The notes beneath the pieces are model-generated. The model did not search any database. It worked only from the letters and a program-made list of their open reading frames with translations, and was not told the DNA's origin. From positions 15,735,459 through 15,799,458 of the forward strand of contig OY987233.1 of the NCBI GenBank assembly GCA_963920705.1: a stretch of 64,000 nucleotides of DNA, written 5' to 3'. Below are positions 56,310 through 64,000 of this stretch, in pieces. The position numbers were made by a program, and so were the translations under genes. Every line of letters begins with the position of its first letter. The first letter of the stretch is position 1. This DNA is from Odiellus spinosus (Eukaryota; Arthropoda; Arachnida; Opiliones; Phalangiidae).

Positions 56310-56533
56310 TTTCCCATAGCGAGGCAGAAAAATCTCAGATCAAAATAAATTAAAAAATTCGTCCAAAAGTTTCCCAACAATTTAAACCGAATTAAAACCA
56401 ACTCAAATTCAAAGACGTCTTTAAACTCAAAGCATAAGCGACAAAATAGCCTACACGTAACCAAATCACGGCTATTTATAACATCGGGCAGTGGTTCAAA
56501 CCCCAAAATGTGTACTTGCAAAATTTCCCCCAA
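56310..56533 (-). CDS. Doubtful exon candidate
   Basis: A 74-codon minus-strand frame starts at ATG 56533 and ends exactly at a GTAAGTG donor-like sequence (56309-56303), as a first coding exon would. Against it: codon content is Phe/Leu/Cys-rich and typical of translated A+T-rich noise, and no domain or conserved-looking block is visible. GFEPLPDVINSRDLVTCRLF (residues 11-30) is the only segment with ordinary composition. Confidence 0.15.
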
Positions 56534-56714
56534 ACTAAATTCAAATATAATCCCAAAATGAATTTGTTAGGTTTCATGTCGCCACAGATATAGTAGAATA
56601 TTAAAGGCTAAGGAAAACGTTAAGTAGGCTATAGTGGAATAAATGTAGCTTCGTACACATTGTTTATAATTGTTTAAACAAACTTATATTTCCCCCCGAA
56701 ACCTTACACAATCT

Positions 56715-57451
56715 TTAAAGTGAGGTTGCCACTAAGAATACCAATGAATTATATTTAAAATTTATCATAATATTTAAACGCCATATTCAAAATTGGCGTT
56801 AGAAAGACACTTCAAAATGAAAATGTCAAAAATATATAGCTCATTTTTTTCCGATATATGACGTAGTTTATTTCTAGAACGTAATTAACGATAATTTTCG
56901 TACGAAAGGTATGGATTAAGTACTTTTACGAAAAACACTGCACGAAAGTGACCTTATCACGTGGCAGAACGAACGAGAATCAACTGTAGGCTCTACAATA
57001 TCGAAATCACGCGACCATAGTGATGACGTAGTATTGCGCGGAATGTTTATTTTAAAAATTTTGAAAATGGAGATTATAAAATATGTATTTTAACTGTTAT
57101 TGTAATTTTTTTTCTATCACATAAATATATTTTGAATCGTTTTTTAAAGATAATTTTCATACCATTGAAGGTAGGACTTTCTGGATTAAGTACTTTTACG
57201 AAAAAAATCGCGCGAAAGCGACCTTATTACTGGTGCCAGAACGAGCGAGAATCAACAGTAGAATCTATAATAGACAGGCGACCATAGTGATGACGTAGTA
57301 TTGCGGGGACATTTTAGTTTAAAAATATATTTTTACTGTCGCGGTAATTTTATTCTATGTCATATGTATATATATTTAGAATAATTTTTTAACGATCTTT
57401 CCGAAAATCCTACTCAATTTCCATTTGGAGTTCGTGACAGCCTCACTTTAA
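56715..57451 (-). mobile_element. MITE family B tandem dimer
   Basis: It starts TTAAAGTGAGGTTGCCACT and runs as one B copy to TTGAATCGTTTTTTAAAG (about 57146). It then switches directly to ATTTTCATACCATTGAAGG, GGATTAAGTACTTTTACG and a second B copy that ends TTCGTGACAGCCTCACTTTA at 57450. Only the outer termini are kept. Both copies retain GTGATGACGTAGTATTGCG. Confidence 0.92.
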
Positions 57452-58125
57452 CCAATAAGTTAATATGTAGATGTTTATATTTATGTATTGTGTTGTAATG
57501 TAATCAATACTGCGGCGGATTGATATATAATATTAAATCTCATAGCGGGATTAAAATAGTTTTTTTTTATATTCATATTTGCCTTCAAATACATTTTAAA
57601 ATAGAATCTTTTATTATAATTTCATTTCGATTTGATATAAAACTCGAATAAAAGCTACTTTTATATGTTAATAAATAAAGTATAGGGGATAAGGGGTAGA
57701 CTACCTTTCTACGTAGTATTAATTCAAGGTTGAATTTAAATGTAGAAATTTAATACAAATTACGAGAAAATATTATTATGGGTTTTGATTTTAATTGATA
57801 GTAGATTTCGGAATTATAAACTCCCATTCGTTGGGATGTTTGTAAGAACTATTTAATCTCCAATAAGATTTTATATTATGTATCAATACGAGCTAGCTTT
57901 AGTCTTAGATTACAAAGATAATCGTTTAAAAATAAGGTAATTTAATACTAATGAACATTTCCAGTCAATTGAATACATTCATTACTATTTATAGATATAG
58001 TTCGAAGTTTGGTAATGAAAAAAATATTCAAATTAGATTTTAAAGGGACTATGAAATAAATTTATTAATTTTACAATATTTTTTGGTTATAATTTTAATT
58101 AGGGCATATTTTTCAAGTACTTAAA
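57452..58125. other. Spacer with divergent 50-bp motif pair
   Basis: A minus-orientation copy (TGCGGCGGATTGATATATAA, 57511) and a plus-orientation copy (ATAAGATTTTATATTATG, 57862) lie about 290 bases apart. TTTTAAAGGGACTATGAAAT (58039) is an unpaired TTAA-type terminus. No gene. Confidence 0.45.
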
Positions 58126-58413
58126 TTAGAATTTGGGTAGCATTTTCGGAAAGATCGTTAAAAACGATTCAAAATATATATACATATATTATCGCGACAG
58201 TAAAAATACATTTTACTATCGCCATTCTTTGAAAATTCTTAAAATAAAAATTCCCCGCAATACTACGTCATCACTATGGTCGCGTGATTTCGCTATTGTA
58301 GAGCCTACAGTTGATTCTCGCGCGGCCTTTCTCGTAAAAGTACTTAATCCAGAAAGTTCTACTTTTCGAATCCATAGAATTGTTTTAAAAAAATTGTGGC
58401 AGTATCACTTTAA
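58126..58413 (+). mobile_element. MITE family B copy, shortened right side
   Basis: GGGTAGCATTTTCGGAAAGA, AACGATTCAAAATATATATA, TTATCGCGACAGTAAAAAT, CCCGCAATACTACGTCATCA, GATTTCGCTATTGTAGAGCC, GGCCTTTCTCGTAAAAGTAC, then a jump to GTGGCAGTATCACTTTAA. The 97-codon ORF across it is a by-product of the repeat. Confidence 0.9.
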
Positions 58414-58439
58414 TTTTATGATCTAATTGAAATTTATTA

Positions 58440-58760
58440 GTAACTTTGTTAATTATGGTCCAATTCTGATGTAATTTGTCTTGTTTGGAAGCTAAAAGTC
58501 AGTTCTATTTTACTATATAAGAAAAAATTTAATTTATAAATAATATTTAAAAAAATGTTTAAAATTAAATATTCAAAATACGTAGCTTTAAACAACCAAA
58601 CAAATCTTTGTTAATTATGGTCCGATTCTGACTAAATTTGTCTTGTTTTGAAGCTCACAGTCAGCTCTATTTGACTATATTAATGAACTTAAATAAAAAT
58701 CTAAATTTAATTTAGAATTAATATTTTTAGAAGCTACAAATGTACTAAATCAAATATTCA
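58440..58760 (+). repeat. Two tandem units carrying the 37-bp motif, period about 155 bp
   Basis: TTTGTTAATTATGGTCCAAT then TCTGATGTAATTTGTCTTG and GAAGCTAAAAGTCAG (about 58455-58505) repeats as TTTGTTAATTATGGTCCGAT, TCTGACTAAATTTGTC and GAAGCTCACAGTCAGC (about 58608-58665). Confidence 0.75.
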
Positions 58761-59750
58761 AAATAGGTTATTTTAAACAAGTAACTAAAACTTAGGAAAC
58801 TTTAAGTTAATATTAATAAACAGGTGTAATTAAAGCTTCGAAAACTTTTGTACAAAAATTTCATTATTAAAATATTTTTAGCAACTATTGAAAACGTAGA
58901 TAGAAAATTTTTCTATGCCATTTGAAATCTTCTTAAACAAAAGATTTATGAGGCAAGAATTTTGGTATGTAATAAATATCAGGTCACTTGGCAGCGTGAT
59001 CAAAGGCGAGAGAAACCCTCTTAAATCAAAGCAATCAATGTTAGGTCTTAAAATATAAGAATTCCATAACTAAAAGTATTTCGATAAAACCAGGTGCATC
59101 GGAGAACAAAGAAGATATTCAGATGGAAAAAGCAATTATTTTGAGCCCTATGCCTAACCATGGGTCCTCGGAATTTTGATAATAGTTATTCTTCTTCCAA
59201 AATTAATTAAATTTAATTATCAATATCAATAACTAATTAAAATTAATTAAGGAGCTATTTATATTATTATGACATCATTATTATACTTAGAAAATTGCTG
59301 AAAATAAACCACGAGGGCCCAGGGTTGGAAACCATAATTTATTTACGTACTTTTTCCTTTAAAACATTCTTTTAATCGACCCCAAATTATTTTCCGAAAA
59401 TCTTTTCTCTTTAAGGAAAAGCTAATAAAGATAGCGCTAGCAGGTTAAGACGTCATCGTAAGAAGCATTATTAATTGAACTAACGACAGGTTAACTTAGC
59501 ATTAACTAATATACATTTTACGCATTTAAAATTCTAGTTATACATTTAATTTAATTTTTATCGTAGAATTTTAGGCTCCCTTTAAAATATTCTTTTGATT
59601 TCATTATTGGAAAAAAGATAATTTGCATAATTTAAAAAGGAAAAATTTAAACGGTGTTTTCAGTTCTAAACTAGTTACCAAGTTAAGGTCCTTAACTTAG
59701 TTAAATATAAGTATAGGACCCTACTTTAGATATCAGATAAAAATACAATA
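58761..59750. other. Spacer, no gene recognised
   Basis: G+C is slightly raised at 58980-59160 and around 59310 (GAGGGCCCAGGGTTGG), without an ORF. Otherwise A+T-rich. Confidence 0.35.
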
Positions 59751-59755
59751 AAAAT

Positions 59756-59769
59756 GTTACCATGGAAAC
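59756..59769. promoter_or_regulatory. Exact-consensus RFX X-box
   Basis: GTTACCATGGAAAC fits the palindromic pattern GTTNCCATGGNAAC at every fixed position. RFX/DAF-19 factors bind such sites upstream of ciliary genes in animals. No exon is recognisable within reach, so function is unproven. Confidence 0.4.
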
Positions 59770-59794
59770 CAAAATGACGCTACTATTAATACAA

Positions 59795-60490
59795 CAATCT
59801 TAGTTTGCATTACGGGTGAAGTTAAAACCTACGTAGATATTCTTTCAACAATATTGTTAAATAAAATTGTACTACCTTTAATATTAGTGACAAGTTACAT
59901 TGAAAAAACCTAAAATGCATAGCTGATAATCATCCTTAATCTGCATTACAATCAAAACTAAAACTAATCTAATCTCAATGACGATTAAGAAGTTATAAAT
60001 ACAAGCCTTGATAACAGTGACAAGTTATAATGAAAAAAATGTATTGTATAAAATGCACGCGCTAGGCCAATTTATTCTTGAATAACCAACCTTAATTTAC
60101 ACTACAGTCAAAGTTAAAACTAATGTAAACTTAACAAGGTTAGAAAATTATAAATGCAGGCTTTACTAACAGTGACAAGTAATAAAGAAATATTTGATTT
60201 TATAAAATGCACACGCAACGGGAATATATTCTATAATTATCAACCTTAATTTACACTACTGTTAAACCTAAGACTAACGTAATATTAACGACGTTATAGA
60301 AGTTTCAATGCAAGGCTTAATAACAGTGACAAGTCATAATGAAATTTTATAAAAATGTCACGCGCCATGTGAATTTCTTTCATGAATTTAAGTCAATATT
60401 ACTTTGCACTGCAACTAAAGGTATTATTTACGAGATTAAGAAGTTCTAAGGATAGTTTAAATAATAGTGACAAGTTACATTGCAATACTG
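59795..60490 (+). repeat. Tandem repeat, period about 155 bp, 4-5 units
   Basis: Each unit carries a conserved block like TAACAGTGACAAGTTATAAT (near 59888 as a variant, 60015, 60170, 60320, 60466), then TATAAAATGCACGCG, AACCTTAATTTACACTAC and AAGTTAAAACTAA. Divergence between units is substantial. Confidence 0.8.
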
Positions 60491-60645
60491 TCGTGCATAG
60501 AAAAACACGCTTCCGCGCGACAATAGAGATAGGGGAATCAAGAAGGCTCATTTAAGTTAAGGTACAAAAGAGCGATAACCTAATATTTAACCAAAGTTTT
60601 TCTTATATGGTGGACACTCACGCGAGACAAACATTTCTCTCTTTA

Positions 60646-61056
60646 TTAAAGGGAAACTTGGAGCTAAAAATGGAACAGCTTTTGAATTTATTTTAGGAAT
60701 CATCGTGCCAAAAAACGTATTCCAGACTTTTTTCGGAATTTTCAGACACGTTTTTGGTGTTTAAATTAATTTGGTAAAATTTGAAAAAAAGTTAATATAA
60801 AATCGGACCAATCATATTATTTCAGCCTTCAACAGTGCTTGTAATGTGTTAACATTAAAAGAACAGGTCGGTGTTTGATGCCTAACACCTTAGCAATCAA
60901 ACACCGGCCTATTATTTTAATATTAAGACATTACAAGCCCTGTTGAAGGCTGAAATAATATGATTGGTCCGAATTTATATTTTACCGAACTTGGCATGGT
61001 GATTCCGAAAATAAATTCAAAAGCTACTCCATTTTTAGCTCTAAGTTTCCCTTTAA
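60646..61056. mobile_element. MITE family C, long complete copy (411 bp)
   Basis: TTAAAGGGAAACTTGGAGC and CTCTAAGTTTCCCTTTAA ends with TTAA. Arms of about 190 bp fold almost completely: TTTTGAATTTATTTTAGG, CGGACCAATCATATTATTTC, AGCCTTCAACAGTGCTTGTA and TCGGTGTTTGATGCC against their complements, with a short loop near 60880. An extra inner segment absent from the 39498 copy accounts for the size. Confidence 0.93.
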
Positions 61057-61724
61057 AGATTAGTAACGCGACTTGTGGCGCCCTCTATATCGAGTAGGCA
61101 GAAACACGGCATGAATTTGAATTTAAAGTATTTTTAAATAAACTTATTTGAATGTAAAAGAAGTAAGACTAAGTTAAATTTTTTACTAAACCTAGTATGG
61201 TAAAGATTTGTACGTTCTTCAATATCAAAGGGATTGCTACACATTTCTATTTCTTATTTATAGTGAGGTTATCTAAAACTAAAAATAATTAATAGGCAAC
61301 CAATTTACGGTGAAATCTAAAGTAATCTTACTAATTATCGAATTGTAACTCATTTGATGACGTCGTAGCATTGTCACTCGGTTTTAAATAATCTTATACG
61401 CGCCACAAATAAAAATTTGGTCGTGTTACTTTCTCTTTAAGGTTAGCGGTCTGTTTTCTTTCTAACAGCATCTGGTGACGACTTCCGACACTATCCATTT
61501 CCGGCCAACTATATACATGTTGTTATATGTGTAAATAAACTTCAAGTATAACGTCACGAAAAGATGACGTCAAAGAGTCTGAATAAGGGAGTGGTTTTAA
61601 TGAATCTTGAACCGAAAAGATTCTATAGTTTATACGAATAATAATTGACAGTACCTTAAACGATAGGGAAGCTTAATTTCATAGATTATGAACTGAAAAA
61701 TCTTTAGATTAAGATCTAGATTGA
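61057..61724. other. Spacer with one CRE octamer
   Basis: A perfect TGACGTCA lies at 61565-61572 and a near match (GATGACGTCG) at about 61356. No gene recognised. Confidence 0.45.
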
Positions 61725-62245
61725 GGCCTAATTTTTATTGGTGATTAGACTGAGGCCTTATTAAAGCCAGATATTTATTGGAGAGTAGATTGAGACCTCA
61801 TTGAGACCAGTTATTGGTGATTAGACTGAGACCTCATTGAGCCAAGATAATTATTGGAGAGTAAATTGAGACCTCATTGAGACTAGATATATATTGGTTA
61901 GTAAATTGAGACCTCGTTTAGACTATAGTTATTGGTGATTAGACTGAGACCTCATTGAGCCCAAATAATTATTGGTGATTAGATTGAGACCTCATTGAGT
62001 CCAAATAATTATTGGTGATTAGACAGACCTCATTGAGTCCATATAATTATTAGTGATTAGACTGAGACCTCATTGAGTCCAAATAATTATTGGTGATTAG
62101 ACTGAGACCTCATTGAGTCCAAATAATTATTGGTGATTAGACTGAGACCTCATTGAGTCTAAATAATTATTGGAGAGTAAATTCAGACCTCATTGAGTCC
62201 AAATAATTATTGGAGAGTAAATTGAGATCTCACTGAGGTCAAATT
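61725..62245 (+). repeat. Tandem repeat, 40-bp unit, about 13 copies
   Basis: Central units (61930-62200) are TTGGTGATTAGACTGAGACC then TCATTGAGTCCAAATAATTA. Outer units carry variants (GGAGAGTAAATTGAGACC). Non-coding. Confidence 0.92.
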
Positions 62246-62416
62246 TAAAATGCGATACCAAATATTCACCAAATTATAAAAGTCCAAAAGATTGAGATCA
62301 GATTATTATTTAAGATCAGAATATTTAAGATATTGTTTTGGAACAGATTAATTTAAGTGTTTGAGACCAAATTGCAAGCTCATAACTTAAGAAATGCAAA
62401 ATTGAGACGTATCAAA
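62246..62416. other. Decayed continuation of the 40-bp repeat
   Basis: ATTGAGATCAGATTATT, TTAAGATCAGAATATTTAAG and TTGAGACCAAATTG are degraded unit fragments. Confidence 0.45.
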
Positions 62417-62773
62417 TTATACTATAAAACAAATAGAAAATTTTGAGGCCAAATTGAAACCAATAGGAACCAAAGTATTAAACCCAAAAATATATATTTT
62501 TCCAAATATTCCTGAACATTTCCATAATTCCCAAGTCAGTATGAACCTTGAATATGAACCATTTTCATAATCATAAATTATTGTAGCGCCAAATCCACCC
62601 GATACTGAAGATACGGAACAACAAAAACATATTCTACAGAGTACAGAATATATAGAGATTCCCAAAATAGCACCAGTGGCCAAATTCCAATCAATAGTAA
62701 CCCGGTTTTCAAAATAGATAGTAGAATCCTCAAACCGGGAGAGAAGAACCCATAAGGCATTGCACCTTCGCAC
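62417..62773 (-). CDS. Doubtful coding segment next to a promoter-like region
   Basis: A 118-codon minus-strand frame (ATG 62773) overlaps a second minus-strand frame of 60 codons (62760-62578) rich in Leu/Ile/Tyr. The first has several hydrophobic stretches (ATGAILGISIYSVLCRICF at about 33-51) but no family I recognise. G+C is raised at its 5' part, and the promoter-like DNA lies directly upstream on this strand. It could be a first exon or chance; I cannot identify a clear donor. Confidence 0.2.
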   Translation of the reverse strand: MRRCNALWVLLSRFEDSTIYFENRVTIDWNLATGAILGISIYSVLCRICFCCSVSSVSGGFGATIIYDYENGSYSRFILTWELWKCSGIFGKIYIFGFNTLVPIGFNLASKFSICFIV

Positions 62774-62774
62774 G

Positions 62775-63080
62775 GGTTTCCTTTAGATGATCGAAAATGA
62801 CTGAAAAATGAATGAAGGCCATTATCTCCAACTACCCCCCCCCCTCACCCCCTTATAAAAGAAAAGGCGTGGCTACACACGGAACCGGAAATGAAATTTA
62901 TCTATTTATCATTGATATTTTCTGGGACAGAAGAAGAGATTCTAGAGAAGGTCTGTCGTTTGGTCCAGACTCAATGGTTGCTAAGGGTAACGACAACGTG
63001 GTATTTTTTTTTTTTTCCTTAACCATGCCTCGACCGGGTCTGTCTTTATTGGTTCGTTACTAAACCCGGAAGTGGAAATG
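62775..63080. promoter_or_regulatory. Promoter-like region with TATA, X-box-like and ETS motifs
   Basis: In 300 bases there is a C-rich run followed by CTTATAAAAG (about 62851-62860), GGCGTGGC, ACCGGAAATG, an X-box-like GTTGCTAAGGGTAAC (62977-62991), TTATTGGTTC (inverted CCAAT) and CCCGGAAGTGG (ETS/GABP type, about 63065). The combination is typical of housekeeping or ciliary promoters. Direction is unclear: the TATA box points right, the nearest ORF lies left. An 83-codon plus-strand ORF here is not convincing. Confidence 0.35.
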
Positions 63081-64000
63081 TTTCAAGGGCTAGTGAAATC
63101 AAAATTAGGGAGATTTTTTATTGCGTTACAAAGAAAGTTTTATCTTTTCTAGAAGATCGAGTTTGAATAACGGGAAAATTGGAGATGGACTAATAAATTA
63201 AGATTAATTGCTACCAACTCACTTTGAACCATTTAAATAATTTAAAGTTTGATTATTCAGTTAATATTGTATTTTAATTAAATTGAATGCGATTATAATT
63301 TAGTTAATGTATTGTAAATTATATTTAATGTAGTTTTTAAAAAAATTTCAATTTAATAAAATTTATTATTAATGTAGTAGTTAAATTTAATGTAATTTTA
63401 TTTTAATGTATTTCAATTTAATGAAATGCATTTTAATATTATTTAATGTGTCTTAAAAATTCTATTTAACGAATTTTAATTATATCAAATGAAATTTAAA
63501 TATTTATAGTTTGAGTAATATTTTTTTTTAATTATTGACAGTAGCTGACTACCGCAGGAAATTTAAATGCAACTAAATTCCATGAGAAAACACTTTATTA
63601 GAGCCTAAAAGACTATCAATAATAGCAGCCTTATAAGAAATTTAAATTCCTATTGAAAAACCTATTTTAAACGGGAAAGTAGATTCTTTTTAAGACTGTA
63701 AATTATTACAAAAGTTCCTTGGACTACCATTCTATTTTCCACGCGAAAAATCCAACTTTGTAGATGGGGACAAATAGTATTTACAGCCACAGGATTAATT
63801 TGGATCAATGAAATAGATTTTCTTCTATAATAATACAGCGACATTCGGTGGAGGACTTTAACACTTAAATATAATTAAATTAAGATAAAGTTTTATATTT
63901 TCTTGAAATGGATGATGATAGACAATGTAATAAATATAATTATTAACTTAAAATTTAATTTAACGTACGTCATAAAATTAAGTTCAATATATCGATTAAA
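63081..64000. other. Spacer, no gene recognised
   Basis: A+T-rich, with a loose TTTAATGTA-type repeat at 63240-63470 (AATGTAGTTTTT, AATTTAATGTAATTTTATTT). A 60-codon minus-strand ORF near the end is unsupported. Confidence 0.4.

Noticed and set aside
58133-58426. 97-codon plus-strand ORF
   Set aside because: It lies inside a family B MITE copy in its non-coding consensus.
1-64000. tRNA, rRNA or autonomous transposase/reverse transcriptase genes
   Set aside because: I looked for tRNA-like B boxes, rRNA-like conserved blocks and transposase or RT motifs in the translated frames and found none I could defend. A dedicated tRNA or profile search could still find one.

Overview
This is a eukaryotic nuclear window from an invertebrate, most likely an arthropod or another ecdysozoan. 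It is strongly A+T-rich. Almost all of it is intronic or intergenic DNA packed with short non-autonomous DNA transposons, foldback palindromes and minisatellites. There are no operons, ribosome binding sites or prokaryote-like gene spacing. The arthropod leaning rests on one exon whose encoded motifs recall the N-terminal extension of insect eye-specific diacylglycerol kinases. That is recognition from memory, not an alignment.

Genes: two coding exons look real, both on the minus strand. (1) 18023-19059 encodes 345 codons plus 2 nt and ends in a GTAAGT donor. The protein is Ser/Arg/acidic-rich and carries five LxVP motifs among five R-[SR]-x-S-x-D motifs. A G+C-rich promoter or 5'UTR candidate lies upstream at about 19800-20110, and three TGACGTCA (CRE) octamers lie between 20113 and 20392. 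(2) 39006-39280 encodes 91 codons plus 2 nt and ends in a GTTAG donor; I do not recognise its family. Both exons end in splice phase 2 and point the same way, so they could be alternative first exons of one gene, or two separate genes. No downstream exon is recognisable, so any intron following 18023 must run across the rest of the left side of the window.

Mobile DNA: at least three families of palindromic MITE-like elements share ends of the type TTAAAGGG or TTAAAGTG and sit at TTAA sites. Family B (about 0.5 kb full length, ends TTAAAGTGAGGCTGTCAC) has around twenty copies or fragments on both strands. Family A is a near-perfect hairpin of about 0.4 kb containing the motif AATAGGCTTAGCTGG. 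Family C has ends TTAAAGGGAAACTTGGAGC. Smaller families are D (CGTCCTCTAACGGC), E (ends CAGAAGCCGATGAAA, 7-bp target duplications, one copy nested inside B), G (an X-box-bearing palindrome) and I (a 0.78-kb composite foldback). No transposase gene is visible, so all would depend on enzymes encoded elsewhere.

Tandem repeats: four clean minisatellites occur at 15984-16790 (24-bp core unit), 24621-25245 (25 bp), 38559-38920 (30 bp) and 51815-54130 (24 bp, about 75 near-identical core units). There are also several diverged arrays with 36-, 40-, about 155-, about 165- and about 180-bp periods. Long ORFs inside the minisatellites are by-products of unit lengths divisible by three.

Less obvious structure: a roughly 45-50-bp motif (core TATGAGATTTAATATTGTG) occurs at about 14 separated sites. 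A 37-bp motif (core TTATTTTGAAGCT) occurs at about 12 sites. The CRE octamer TGACGTCA occurs 12 times, far above my rough expectation of about one. RFX X-box-like motifs occur in a foldback element and at three other sites.
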